From contig NW_023601433.1 of NCBI RefSeq assembly GCF_014898055.3, positions 15,548,141 through 15,612,140 on the forward strand: DNA of 64,000 nt, in the 5' to 3' direction. The DNA is from Talpa occidentalis. Its lineage: Eukaryota; Chordata; Mammalia; Eulipotyphla; Talpidae. Shown here in pieces: positions 34,621 to 47,389 of the stretch. Both the position numbers and the translations under genes were made by a program. Each line of letters opens with the position of its first letter. Position 1 is the first letter of the stretch. Below the pieces are notes generated by a model. That model worked only from the letters and a program-made list of their open reading frames with translations, was not told where the DNA came from and made no database searches.

Positions 34621-37200
34621 CTTCAGATAAGTGAGATACATGAATTTCACAACATTCAACCACTCCTGACCTCTGCCTCCCCGTTACCTCTCTGCTATGG
34701 AGAACATTCCACTGTAAAAGAGATAAACAGAGGGGCAGTCTTCACAAAGTGGAAATAGAGATTTCCTCGTGGAAGCACTGGCTACTCTATTCTCTTGGTG
34801 AGTGGTGAGCCTGTTGCACATGCCACCCCAGGTGAGGGCTGTGAGGAGAATTTTGGCTCATCGACATTGCTATGTTAAGAATGAAAGAGGCACTTTCTGT
34901 TCCTCTCCAAGCAGGAGCCAGCATAGAACTTTTGGATGAACAAGGGAGAGAGTTTGCATATCAGATTTGGGGCTGGACCCGAATAGGATAGATTCTGGGG
35001 CCCCATCTGCACACAGACATCATTCACAACAGGAGCAGGAAAGTGTGTGGGGCCTTGGATGATGGATCCCATCCATTGGGCCCACCCCATTCCTTGGCAG
35101 GACAAGGAGCTACCATGCCTTCCAGAAAGTGGACAAATCCTCATCTAAAAGAAAAGGACCAAAATTAAGTTAGTTCATACTTATGATGCTGTAGTGTGCC
35201 AGTCCCCTCTAACCTGCACCACCTAACCCACAGGCAGAAGACACAGCATTAACTCAAGCCACCCAGGGCTGAGTTTGAGGCTGAATTCCTTAAGAGAATG
35301 CCTATCCTCCCTGTACTTCCAATGCATTCCTCTTTGTAGCAAAAACAACAGTGCCCAGGCAGTGTCCACCCCAGCACTCTCCACTCTGGCACTCATTGAG
35401 GTGAATATATGCTGGATCTGTCCAGTCAGACATCAAAGCGGAGCAATCTTAATCTGGCAACTTTCTCAAACCTCTGATCTTTTGGATTTTTTTTATTATC
35501 ATCTCTTTAAACAACAACAATAATAAAGGTATCCCATCAGCAATAGAGACTTTGGGTCCTTGCTCCTGTCTGCTCCCCCTATTGGCAGATTCAGCAACTG
35601 GCCTGCTGTCCTCTCCATCCTTGTCCTGCACTCTGCAGTAGCTGGCTGAGAGCCCACTAGCTCCAACCACTTCATATTTCACCTGAAACATCTCAAAATC
35701 CCAGTCAGTATAAAAGACACAAAAATAAAAAAATGGGACGCGTAACTGAAGAGTGAGTGGAGTCCAGGATATTTTTTTTTTTTTATGACAACTCCAAAAG
35801 CAGATGGATTGTGTATTGACTGGAAACACCCATCGAAGTCAAAACTTTGGTCCAATGTCCAATTTGTTTACACTTGCTTCTTGCTCTAAAGAGTGAAATG
35901 TATGTGAAAAACAAATTCACCTAATCAATGACTATCATGTTTCTACTGATTGAAATATAGTGATTTGTATAACTAAATGACTTCTAGGCAACAGAACAAC
36001 AAAATAAAGGGGCTTTCTCTACCCTCAGATGCGGTTTCTATATTTAGTAAAAGAATATTTTTAGACTGTTTGCTCTGTTCTAGATGCTGTGCAATATTCA
36101 GTAGATAGAAAGGTGAACAGGAAGGGTTCCTGCCTGTGAACTTACATAATACATGCAAGGTAGGGCTTATAATTGAATGTTGCAGGTATAGCTTGGTTAA
36201 TGCAAGGTAGATGAGAATAAACCTCCAGGAGGGTTTCTTATCCTTGATAGGTCAGGTCAAGAAAGCCAAATGGTGATGAACAGCAGGCACTGGAGTGAAG
36301 GTGGGAGAGAGATTTCTGCCCCTTGCCTTGGGGAAGTTCAACAAGACTGGTGCTACATTATGGGGCATGTGAGACTGAAGAAGATGGCCTGGGGAGGTAA
36401 GGTCTCATCTAGTAGGAACAGAATGGAACTGAAGGACATTAGGCAGGAGTACTGTACTGTGGCTATTTTACTTTAGAAAGACCTCTGGGTATTATATAAA
36501 TGATGGGTTTGAGGGATATATTTAATAACTGGAATTCAGAGAACAGTTTTTAAGTCTGTTGCCATAATCCAGGCCACAGTTGATGAGGCCCTGAACTGGG
36601 GAAATGTGTAGCGACCAGGAGCCTGGGGTGGAAGGGTGATGCTGTTATCTAGCTTGAGCTCACTCCAGTAGACACTGTATCCAAACAAATGCAGAACAGA
36701 GAATACACAGCAGGTTTTTTTCCCCTTTAAAAAGTTATAAACAGCTGAAATAGGGGTGGATAATAAAGTATGACATTATAATACCCATTGTGGAGAACCG
36801 GTTTCAGAACACGGGGGAGGGACTATGTTATGCTGACACAATGACAGAAAGAACATAGCTTTAGGTGATGAAATTACACTTATTAAACAGAGACACTATT
36901 TTAGGCACCACATTCCACTTGACAGGGAGCCAAAAACAGATGGTGCAATGCAATTTACTGGACTACAGTTTTCCAAAAGTGTGTCTTAACTTGGAATCCT
37001 TCAATTTGCCAAATGCCAACAACTCATCTTGCCTATTCCACTGCATATTAATTTGTATCCACTTCAGTTGTTTAGTGTTTTAATTATAGAAGAAATACAA
37101 ATATATGGTCAAAAAATTTGAAAGAAATCACACATTAGTGAAGAGTATAAATTAAAAAGTAAATGTTTCCTTTTCCCAACCTACTTCCCCTTCTATTCTT
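34621..37200. other. Non-coding stretch, no recognised element
   Basis: No gene is visible. The short GC-richer segment around 34760-35110 has no exon-like frame. The segment near 36490-36610 ('GTTGCCATAATCCAGGCC') has an old-repeat look but cannot be named. A run of T lies at about 35771-35784. Confidence 0.35.
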
Positions 37201-37209
37201 TAGCTATAA

Positions 37210-38110
37210 CTACACTTAACAATCTCTTATGCATTCTTTTCACATTTTCACAGCTCCAAAACATTCATATAGATATAAGTTAAGTGGACATCCTTATACA
37301 TCTGTGCTTAGATGTATGGAAATGAACTAATTCTCAGAAGTAGAATTATTGTATCTAAGATTTTGTTCTTGCATTCTTAATAGTTTTCACAAAATTTTTC
37401 TCCAAATATGTTGTATGAATTCTCCTCCTAGCCACAAGCTACTTTATTTATTCATGCCATTTTATTAGCTATGCAGTGGTGGGACTTCACTGTGATTTAA
37501 TTTGCATGTCCCTAATGACTAATGTGTTGTGCATCTTTTCATGTATTTATATACCATCCATATGGCTTCTTGGTGAAGTGGCTGTTCAGATCCTTGGCTC
37601 TTTGTTATTGGGTTGTTGGTTTTCTTATTGCGTTCTGGCAGTTCTGGGTACAAGTCCTATGTCATGTGTTTTGCCAATAGTGTCTTCCAGACTATGGTTT
37701 CTATTGTCATTTTCTGTGTGTGTTGTGGAACAAGCAGAAATTTTAAAATTGTGACTTTCTCAATTTGTTTTGAATGGATTGCTGGTTTTTTTTTTTTGTA
37801 TTTTAAGAAATTTCACCTAATCCAAAGTCACAATAATTATTGTTTATGTTATTTCTTTAAGCTTCATAGGTGTATTACCTTTATGCCAGTTGTCCATAAT
37901 TTTAGCATACAATGCAAAATAGTGAAATTTGTGTGAAAATCATTAGTGTGTGTGTTTTGTTTTAATTTAGACATTCAGTTGTTCCAGAACAACTGAATAT
38001 ATTCACCATATATTTACGTATGTGTCTGTTTCTAGATTTTATTGTTCTATTTCTTTGTTCTTTGTATCTATCATTTTACTAATATCATCCTGAATCACAT
38101 AACTTTTCAA
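37210..38110 (-). mobile_element. Old LINE-1 fragment, antisense
   Basis: 'TCTCAGAAGTAGAATTATTG', 'TTTAATTTGCATGTCCCTAA', 'CTGGGTACAAGTCCTATGTC' and the 'TATTGTTCTATTTCTTTGTT' block follow the antisense order of L1 ORF2 from the C-terminal end upstream. It is highly diverged, with no frame. The left edge is uncertain. Confidence 0.65.
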
Positions 38111-38221
38111 GAAGTTTTATTTTTTTTTTGGTTCCTTGATAGTCTTACATGTTGCTTATGCAGCTCAGTTTTTGTTATAAAATTTTTAAACACTACAAAC
38201 ATCAGCATATCTTCCAAGTAA

Positions 38222-38545
38222 GATGTTGGCAAACTTTCTCTGTAAAAGGCTAGATATTAAATTTTTCAGGCTTTGTGAGTCATACAATCTCTTCTCAACA
38301 ACCCAAATTTGCAATTGTAGTATAAAAGCAGTGTCTAAATAAATAAACATGGCCTGTGTTCTATCATAACTATGTATGGAAATTGAAATTTTGCATTTCA
38401 TATAATTTTCACAGGCCAGAAAATATTACTCTTCTTTCCATTTTCCTCAACCATTAAAAGAGAAAATCCATTCCTGGATCACAGATAAAAATAAGCAGTT
38501 GACTAAATTTGCATCATGGGGCACAGTTTGCTGAACCCCGTGTCC
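38222..38545 (+). mobile_element. MER3-like hAT MITE remnant
   Basis: Blocks 'TTGGCAAACTTTCTCTGTAA', 'TTCAGGCTTTGTGAGTCATA', 'CATTTCATATAATTTTCACA' and the closing 'CACAGTTTGCTGAACCCCG' are those of a common hAT-type non-autonomous element with 'GGTCGGCAAACTTTTTCTGT' ends; I recall it as MER3. The family name is less sure than the class. Confidence 0.6.
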
Positions 38546-39050
38546 AAACCCATTTAAAAATTGTTAATAATTTTGACATGTTTTATATGTAAGTCATTTG
38601 AATGTAAGACATGATAGCCCTTCAACTCTAAATATTTCAACACACATCTCTTAAGAATAATAGTCATCCACCTAACCATTATCATTCCTGAGGAAATTAA
38701 TAGTAATTCTTGAATATTATCTGATTTCTTAATCATAGGCAAATATGTTCATTGTCTCCAAAATGCTTTTTAGCATACAATTAGCATCCATTCAAAGTTT
38801 ACTCATTACATCAATTTTTATGAACTTCTAGTTTCTTTTAACCTAGAACAGTCTGGACTTTTCTTCCCATCTTTACATTTGAAAAGTCTGGGCTAGTTGC
38901 CTTGCATATTGTCCAACATTTGTAGATTATTTTTCTCTTTGAAACATTTAATGCTCTCTCCCATTCCTCACATTTTCTGTGTACAAAAAGTTAGATCTAG
39001 ATGATGATTTTAGATTCAGAATAAACTTTTAATAAAAATGCTTCATAGGT

Positions 39051-39168
39051 GTGTATTTCAGTTAATCTACCTGTTCTATTTCCTACTCTCTCTCTGGTGA
39101 ATCCTCTCACCCCCAACACCTCTGGCCTGTACCCCAGTTCTTACATGCATAAATAAACAAATCTTTAA
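39051..39168 (+). mobile_element. tRNA-headed SINE, 5'-truncated, tail type B
   Basis: Only the 3' part remains, from 'GTGTATTTCAGTTAATC' through 'GGCCTGTACCCCAGTTCTTA' to 'CATGCATAAATAAACAAATC' and poly-A. The duplication AAAAATGCTTCATAGGT at 39034-39050 and just after the tail shows that the truncation happened at insertion, not later. Confidence 0.92.
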
Positions 39169-39454
39169 AAAAATGCTTCATAGGTGATGCTGGGAACTTC
39201 ACATTTCATCTAATCAGGAAGAACATAACACCTGGTTGTCCCAGGCAGGTGACAGCAGATTCTCCATCAGGAAGATACATTGTCCTTTTACAATTAGCAA
39301 GTATTTTCCACAAGGGCTGTTTGACACCTTGCAAATACCTTATTTCCCACTCACTTTTCTTCTAATGGCTTCAGGATTCATTGAAACTCATCTGAATCAA
39401 TACTTTAAAGAATTATTTATTTTCAAATTGCTCTATAACTTACAGAGCTTTTTC

Positions 39455-40100
39455 TCTTAATTTTTTTTATTGAACACTGCATTAGAACATTATATAAATT
39501 TTAGGTGTGCCTCATTATAAATTAACATCTATAAATAATACATTAAGTTCACCACTAAAAATATCATTCTATCATTCACCACACAGTTGACCCCTTTTAC
39601 TTGATTTGCTCACCCCCTTCCTCTTTCTCTTCTGGTAACCACTTAGAGTCTAAGTGTTTATTTTTGTTTTTTATTTAGTTCATTCATTTGTTGGTTTGTC
39701 TGTGTACCACAAGAGTGAAATCATACAGTGTTTGTCTTTCCCCATCTAACTAAACATAATGTAATCTCTTATAGGTTCATCCATTTTGTTGCAAATGGCA
39801 GGGTTTTATCTTTTTTATAGCTGAGTAGTATTCTATTGTGTATGTTTACCATATCTTCTTTAGCCAATCATTTACTATAGGGCATGTTGGTTGTACCATC
39901 TCTTGGCTATTGTAAATAATTTTGCAATGGACATGGGGATTCATACAGCTCTTTAAAGTAGTGTTTTTGTATTCTTTGGGTAAATAATCACAAGTCAATT
40001 GTATGAAATTTATAGTTTTAATCTTTTGAGAAATCTCCACACTGCTTTCCATAATGGCTGCACCAATTTACATCCCCAACAAGAGTACACACAAGTATAC
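39455..40100 (-). mobile_element. Old LINE-1 3' end, antisense
   Basis: Antisense 3' UTR and ORF2 C-terminus: 'AAATCATACAGTGTTTGTCT', 'GAGTAGTATTCTATTGTGTA', 'GGCTATTGTAAATAATTTTG' and 'CATAATGGCTGCACCAATTT'. The minus-strand translation keeps pieces such as 'CPIVNDWLKKIW' and '[18 protein letters not shown]', matching ORF2p. It is inactive. Confidence 0.82.
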
Positions 40101-42262
40101 ACTAAAAAGGAATAATTAATCTCAAAGATTTTTACAGGAATCATCACCGCTTGGTAGAAACTATTTCTAATATAAGCTATATGGGTCTTACTTACTGTGG
40201 TTATCTGTGCAGGGACTTGAAGGGGTAGAAAGCAGGAGGATGAGAAGCCAGCCCCATAGATTGGGCTTATAAAAATACCAAAGCATTCATAAACTCTCTC
40301 CATCTTCCTTCTGCTGTCACCATGACAACATAAGCGAGTCTGGCTAGAACCTTCCCACTTCATTAAGTCTTCCTATGCTTACACTCCCAGCTCCATTGAG
40401 AGAAATATCCTTGATGTTTATTATAATCAAATTAAATATAAATGTCAGGGGAGCCACAAGAGGGGTGGGGTATCAAGATGTAGTCTGTGAACCTTGTGTT
40501 TCTCTAGGGTTAGCCTCATCACCTTTTCTCTTTTTTATTTAAATATACTAAGGTTATTGTTTGCTATAATAGCTAATGCCTTCATATTTTAAAAGTGTTA
40601 TTCTAACAACTTCATTTGTTATTATTCTCTGTTATTGGAGGACATATATGAAAGGAGAGAAAAGATGTAACTTCCTGGAGAAAGGAAACATCAACTGTAG
40701 ATAATGTCTGTCTAAGAGACTTCTGTTTTAACCACAGGATGGAATTGACTGCCTTTTCCCTTTGTGTCCTGCTAAAGACAGCTGAAATCCCAGCCCAGAC
40801 ATTATAGATATAACAAACCAAAACTCAGAAGGTTGGGGGGGGGCACTGACAGCCTACCAGGGATGGGAGGACTGTGGATGGTCAGATCTTTGAGTTCCTC
40901 TGTTTTTTTTTTTTTCTCTCATTGACACTGAACTGCCTTCTGGAGAAGCCAGTAACCCAGTAACACCAGTGAGTGGAGATAAGAAAAGCCCCATAAAGCC
41001 TTCTCACTGTAGTTACTGGGCAGGGAAGGGGCAACTGTTATAGATTGAGAGTTTAAATCAAAAGCTCCAGCCAAACACTAGTGTAAGCTCCCCGCCTCTA
41101 AGGCATCGCCAGGAGCAAAGAGATACTCTGACCTCCAGTGCTGACACTGTTCGATTGTTATGTAAAATAGGAGGAAGAGGGATGGAGAAAGATATCTCTT
41201 TGTTATTTTGGCAACTTCCTGTGACTCATTATTTTAAAATGAAAAGTTAAATGAAGAAGGCCACTATAGGATATTTTCCCCTTTTCATCTGAGTGTGTTG
41301 CTGTCACTTTGCTGTGCATTGACTGGATTCCATGTTAGCGGAAAGGCGATTAGAACAAACAGTTGCTGATTTTTTGCTTCTGCTGCAGTATCCTTGAATT
41401 GTACATTTGGAAGGTCTGTCATTTAGAACTAGGTAAGTTCCTTTTTAAATAGAAGATCCAAAGGAACTGTTCTATGTTTATGAGTGAAAACATTGAAATG
41501 GGAAAGAGATCAGGAACAAAGACAGGAAGCCTAGGGGAACACTTTTATAACAAAACTCTACTCAATTCAATAAAAAGTGATCATGCTTTCCCTTTCTTTA
41601 ATTATTCATTCAATGTAATTCAATACAAATTTTGTTTCCAAACAAGGACTGTTGCGGGAGCATTAATGAAGGGGGACTCTGCTTTCACCCTCCAGAAAAT
41701 ATTTGCTTAGCACCTACTCACTAATCTCAAATGGGATGCATGGGTGACTAAAGGAGGTCAGATTCCTGTCCTAATGGACCATTGCAATGCTCACACCAGG
41801 GTTGCTGCCTAGAACCTTTGAGAAGATAATGCAACCATGTTGGCTGGAATTCAGGGTTTCTAGCCCAAAGCAGAAAAAAAGATAGCAGCCACAAATAATC
41901 AAGAAGGCTGTATTGACAGTGGGTTACAATTGTCTTTCCAAACAGAACCAAGAAAAGTGGGAAGTAATTATTCATTAACAGGTTGCCTGAAGTGTTCAGT
42001 GCCCTTTCACGAGGCAGGCTTGAGCAAGAGAGGGGTGTTTTGTTAAGACAATGGTCAGAAGGATGTGCCCTGGGGGAGAGCCTGACCAAAGTTGCAGCAC
42101 AACCCCCTTAGTGGCATAGTTCTAGATGTTCAGCTTGGCATTGAACTCATTGTCAGGGCTCTCACAGAGTCAGACCCCCTGGACTCTTTCCATTAGGCTT
42201 AATAAAGGAGGCAGTTATATTTGACACTTTGATCAATAGAAATAATTTTTTGTCTTTTATGC
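40101..42262. other. Non-coding stretch, no recognised element
   Basis: No gene is visible and no repeat family can be named. Low-complexity runs occur near 40902-40916 (T) and 40838-40845 (G). Confidence 0.35.
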
Positions 42263-42263
42263 A

Positions 42264-42330
42264 TCCATCCAACCTTCCATCCAACCTTCCATCCAACCTT
42301 CCATCCAGTCTTCCATCCAAACTTCCATCT
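42264..42330. repeat. 12-bp minisatellite (CCATCCAACCTT)n
   Basis: Three near-perfect 12-base units, then two with one or two changes (CCATCCAGTCTT, CCATCCAAACTT). The unit is itself an expansion of a CCAT/CCTT-type tetramer. It is likely length-variable. Confidence 0.92.
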
Positions 42331-44984
42331 GTCATTCATCTCCCATGAATATTTGTTCTATAATTGTACTTCCTCAATCTGGTAACCGTGGTTTCAATCC
42401 ATCCCTCTTCCAGGCTCATTGCTCTTTTGCTTCTAGAACTAGCACCTGTAGCTCCTCAGAAAAAGGCTAGAGGATTGCTGAAGGCCCTTTGCCCTCAAGT
42501 GTAGACAGTTACAGTGCTTGGGAATTTAGCAATTACTCACTGATTCAGGGAACACACTGACTCAATTCTCTTGCCTCACATGGAGACAAGTTTGGTGTGG
42601 AACTCATGCCCCAGAGATTTCTAGGGTCAGGCTCAGTCTGAGACTCTGTCTGAATTTGCATCTTTGTTGGTTGCATCTTTGCATCTGTCCTTTGTGCCTC
42701 CCCCACTTCCTTACAGGTTTCCTGTGGGAAAATTTTCAAATAAATGGTTGGAACATGGCTATCATTACTATCATGACTATCATGGCTGAACCCTGCCAGA
42801 GATAATCTTGCAATAAAAAAAATGAGCGATTATTTAGTCCTGAGGAATTGGTTCCTATGGTAAGAAATGTTACTTAAATAGATGCAAACTCTGGAAATTC
42901 TTTCCTCAAGTTATTGTTTGATATTAGTAGACAAGGCTTAGAGTAGACAGTCTGAGAATCCAATGGTGTTGTCTATAAATGGGTCTTGTCAATTGTGCAA
43001 GTATTATATTCAACAGAAGAGTCACAAAGGAGTCTTAAACACATAGTTGGTTGAGAAGCAGAGCTTAACTTTTGTCCTTAACAAGATCTTATTCACAGAT
43101 TGTCCAGACAGAGACAATGGAGGCTATTATTGGGGGAACCTGGCCTCTTCTTGCAGGACCCCTAAATATGTGCATCTCAAAACTTGGAGTATGTAACCAG
43201 AACTTGGCAGATGAAGACTCAGTGAAATACCAAAGATCCCCGTCTAGTAATACCTTTGTAAAGTCAGCTCCTTGTGGAATATTTTAACATTTTTTTTGTT
43301 TGTGTTCTCCCTTCTCATTATTGAATGGGCTCCAGGAAACTCTCAACAATCTGTCTCTCACAACTGTACCACCTCCCCGCCACCACTAGGAAAATTCCCT
43401 TCATTGTAAAAGATGAGGATGAGTTACAAAAGCAAAGCAAAGAAGCTGTACTGGACCTATGAGGAAAGATGGGTATTTGACAGTCACTGAAAGTCAACTC
43501 GCTCCTCCAGGAGGATTTGCCTTGAAGCCAAACAAGCAGGTGAAGGCCAAGTAATTTAGCATTACCATGGTGTTCTGCAACCACCCCACGCAGGTAGGTT
43601 CGTGGTCAGTTCAGGCAGCTTAAAGGAACCTTGGAGCCTTGGCATCATCCCTGTTCCAACTGCAACAGGGATCCATCTACCTCTGGCCATTCATGGAGAG
43701 GTGCCCACTGAGAGAGTAGGCTGGCCACTGAGTACCATCTGCTCATGGCCAGCCACCCCACAACACCTCCCCTGGCTTCAAAGGGCTCCATACATGTCTG
43801 CATTGAACCTTCCTGTCATCTACGCCATTCTGCTGCTGTACGCCGCTCTCTGCTGCAGGGTCCTCTGTGATGCTGCCCTTAGCTACTCAGTCTCTTGGCT
43901 CAGGTGTGCCCACTCACCCATGCCCACACCATCCTCCAGGTGTCCACCATCAGGCATGAGTACCCGGAGCTCATGCTCCCAAGAGCTTACCTGCATTTAA
44001 AGTCACAGATTATAGCCACAGAGGCCAATGACACAAAAGCCTGAGCATCTTCATTTACCCTACACAGGGCTATGCTGAACCATTGGAGGGTATGGGTGCA
44101 AGAAGGACATGTGTGCTATCTGCTGGCATAAAAATACAGGGACACTCTCCCCATAAGATTCAGGAACACTTTTCTCAAGAGTCCTGGAGGAGACTTCTTA
44201 TTATCTTGGTATGAAACTAGAGGTCAGTTAAAATCATGTGAGTTTGGAGAGGTCTATTACCATGACTTAAAAAATGCAGATTGTTCTGGGTTGAGAGCAG
44301 GGAGGGCCCTTAGGTGGCAAAGCATCAGTTCTTGCCTAAGTCCTTTGCCCTCCCCTACTGGAAGAAGAGATCATCCTATCCTAAGCTTCTGTCCTTTTCT
44401 TAATTGCTCTACTTTTTATGACCTACAAGAATGTATTTTGGGGGGTCTCAGCTAGTTCTAGACTTGTCAGTAAACATGTTTCTCTAAAAATGTCATCTTT
44501 ATGCTCAGAGTAAAGATGAGGTCACCTCCTCCTCTCTGTCCTTCATGCCCCAAGTCCCAAAATGCAGGATAAATATCCCTCATTCACTTCATTATTCTTT
44601 AGAGTTCACAACCATGTAAATTCTACGTACATATGTTATTAAATGGATTGCTTTTCCTTTGCTAATCCTTTAGATGCTGTTTTGATTACTCATCCAATCC
44701 AGGAAGAATCCAGAGAGGTAGTGGATGATTTCTCTTGTACCCTGAGAGCACAAAACATGTTCTGGCTTTCTTTTTATTCAACATGTCTTGGCAATGGTGC
44801 TGCTTTTAAAACTTGTTTTTGTGGTTAGCTTTTTCTTCTTTTTCTTGTCTCAAGCAAAGTGAGCTTGTCCAGTTGCTGAAACCCATGCTCAGCTGGGTGT
44901 GCACAGATCGTAGAAAATTAGAATTAAAGAAAGGTAACATCCCTGGGAACCATTTTACAGATGCTAACAGTGTGCCAGGTACGT
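42331..44984. other. Non-coding stretch with a GC-richer core
   Basis: No supported gene. The part at 43590-43990 is GC-richer and holds one open frame of 132 codons on the plus strand, but its translation matches nothing I recognise. Compositional drift or an old processed copy could explain it. Confidence 0.35.
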
Positions 44985-45420
44985 TATGTTGGGTTTCAGA
45001 GTGGGGTTCTTGGGTTCCTTTGAAAATGAATTTAGCAGACTTTCCCATTCAGCAGCACACAACAAGTTTATTAAGTAAAAGAGAAGAAATAAGGATATGC
45101 CTGTGTAGAGAGAGATGGGCAGGTTTTGAAAGGGGCAGGTTTATTTAGGAAAAAAGATGCCTGCATAGACACAGGCAGGAAGTCTTAGGAAAAGATCTGC
45201 ATTTTGCCAGATTAAGGGGTATCTTACACAGTGTTCTTTGATGAAATTAATGTAGAATTTACTGCTTTGGGGTCAGATTGGGTTGGTTTTCTGTAACTGA
45301 TCCTCCCTGATCCAAGCCCCAGATTCCTGGAAACTTCTATAGCTGATTTAAGAATCATTAATCATCCCTACCCCCATCTCTGGGTTTTGACCTTGTGGAA
45401 TCTTCCATCCAAAATTTCTC
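44985..45420 (-). repeat. LTR-like repeat, family unknown (copy 1)
   Basis: 'GGGTTCTTGGGTTCCTTTG', 'AACAAGTTTATTAAGTAAAA', 'GGGGCAGGTTTATTTAGGAA' and 'GCATAGACACAGGCAGGAAG' recur in the same order and spacing near 53590-53780. On the minus strand both carry AATAAA-like signals upstream of the 'GGTTC' end, as an LTR would. I infer an old ERV-type LTR but cannot name it. Confidence 0.45.
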
Positions 45421-45464
45421 TACTCTAAGCTTCCATCGCTTTATGTATATCATTGTAATGTAAT

Positions 45465-45572
45465 ATAATATTCATTTTATAGAAGGAGAAATGAGGACTT
45501 CAGGAATTAAAGAACTTGCCCAAGTTCAGGTATGTGGAGAACAATGGAGTTGGAAATCTAACTCCGTCTATT
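45465..45572 (-). mobile_element. MIR remnant
   Basis: 'CATTTTATAGAAGGAGAAAT', 'AAAGAACTTGCCCAAGTTCA' and 'GGAGTTGGAAATCTAACTCC' are the antisense MIR core ('ATGAGGAAACTGAGG', 'AACTTGCCCAAGGTCA', 'GGATTCGAACCC'-like). Old and non-coding. Confidence 0.65.
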
Positions 45573-45889
45573 CACAAACCAATTTAATTATAAATGGTCC
45601 ACCTAACAGACAAGTCATCGAAGGGGTTTCTAAATAAAAGCTTATTTCCTCAGTTCCTTCTGGCAGCCCTGACTCGAGTTCCAAGGTTTATTAGTTGTGT
45701 ATAAACAAACCCCTTACTTGCGCAATGAGGATTTTGGTGAGCACCTATCATGCACCGGATCCCGCAGAAGAAATAAGAGAAATATGACTCTCAGGACACA
45801 GTTTCCTGTAGATGGAACAATGAGAAAAAAAGATAACCTCATCTCCCAGCTCTGGATTGAAAGGGACTTGTCTCCAGACTAGGAAAAGG

Positions 45890-46460
45890 GAGCTTGTCTT
45901 TGGATCAATGTGTTTGTTACTTAAACAAAGTCTGTGTTCAGTAAGAACTAGAAGGAAACGTCTCCCATGCTCTGGGATTCCGTGTTCTCAATTATTGTCG
46001 GAGCCACATGGCACTGATAAAGTTGCCTTTTAATATCCAGCAGTGTGTGGAGACATTCCTATGCAGAGTCCCAACTGATGTCTTGTTCGAGTATTATAGA
46101 AACTTGTTTACCTTTAATTTTTTTTTTAATTTGCTTTTCACTCTCAAGATTGCACCAAGCCAATGACTGACCTATTTTTGCTGCAGTGTTTGATTTGCTT
46201 TTAATTATAGCAATTACAGTGCCCTGATCACTGGCATTGTCCCCAGGATGTTGGTTTTTTTCTTAATGTTATTGTTACCCAGATTACACAGCTTTGGTGC
46301 CAGCATGAAGCCTGTTAATGATCCATGGGTGGTGCTGGCGGTCTTAGAGCTGGTTAGAGGTCAGTGTGAGCCTGTTTTCAAGATCTCTCTGGTGGCTTCT
46401 GGGCTGACCTCATTGTAGAGATCTCCCCTTTAACACGGCCCTAGGAAACGTAATGCCATC
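45890..46460. promoter_or_regulatory. Candidate conserved non-coding element
   Basis: About 570 bases without a recognised repeat and with mixed, non-decayed-looking composition. It holds forkhead-like TTAAACAAAG, homeobox-like 'CTTTTAATTATAGCAATTA', SOX-like ATTGTT and 'AACAATA'-type cores, and GATA-like TGATAAAG. Motif clustering and repeat exclusion are typical of developmental enhancers, but no alignment is available here. Confidence 0.3.
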
Positions 46461-46654
46461 CTGATCATGTCCTGGAAAAAAGAATTCTCTTAGGACACCC
46501 AACAGAATAAGCTATTTGAGTTTTCCAGAATAGTTTTCAGAGTGAAATGAAAATCTTTCCAGAAAGAAATGATTTCTAGATGCCTTGTTATTTTATTTCT
46601 CTCCTCTACCCTATTTCCCTTCCTGCTTCTCTCCTCTTCCTACATATAATCCCT

Positions 46655-47025
46655 GTATCAGTCAGTCAGGGCCTCTAGAGCAAGTATACTATAGACTAGA
46701 TGGCTGAAACAACAAACATCTATTTCTCAAAATTCTGGAGTTTGGAAAGGCCAAGGCCAAGGTCCCACAGATCCAGTGTCTGGTGAAGACCCTTGCCCAG
46801 TTGGCAGACAGTCATCTTCCTTTGTTACCTCAAATGGCAGTGAGCAGAGAGAGAGAGCAGTAAAGCTCTTTCTTTCTGAGCTTCTAAGAATATGAATTCC
46901 ATCAGGAGAGTTCCACCTTCATGACCTAATTACCTCCCAAAGGCTCTGTTTCTAAATACGGTCCCTTTGGGGATCAAGATGTTAACATTTAAATTGGGGG
47001 GGAACAGAAACATTCATTCTACAGC
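46655..47025 (-). mobile_element. MLT1-type (ERVL-MaLR) solo LTR, minus strand
   Basis: Reverse of the MaLR layout: 'GATGGCTGAAACAACAAACA', 'CAAAATTCTGGAGTTTGGAA', 'CATGACCTAATTACCTCCCA' and 'AACAGAAACATTCATTCTAC'. It is old, solo and non-coding. It separates two repeat-poor blocks that are candidates for conserved sequence. Confidence 0.85.
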
Positions 47026-47389
47026 AATCCCCAATTTCAAAACATCTATTGAACAATCTGCACAGGTTGTTCAGCAGTGATGATGAACAGCAGTAATGAT
47101 GATAGTATTTACGGAGACTCTGCAAAATGCAAATATTAACTTCCTCCCCCTCGCTAGCAGCCCCAAGGAGTAGGGACTCATCACTCTAGCTTTTCAGACA
47201 GGAAAATTTCCATGGACACAGCATGAGTCATCTTTCTGAGTTGTGGGATCTGGCTTCCAATGCAGGTGCTCTGTGGCCTCCCCAGTGAACTTCTTCTACG
47301 TCTGGAGGCAAGAGAGACACCTGCTGCTGTAAACAGGTCAGGACGGGCTCCCTGCCCCCTCCAAGCTGAGTGGAGGCTGGGAGGCTAAC

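Noticed and set aside
42264..42330. CRISPR-like spaced repeats
   Set aside because: Units are contiguous 12-mers without spacers; this is a minisatellite in a mammalian genome.
43602..44000. A 132-codon plus-strand frame
   Set aside because: GC-richer DNA keeps frames open by chance; no domain, splice signals or similarity that I recognise.
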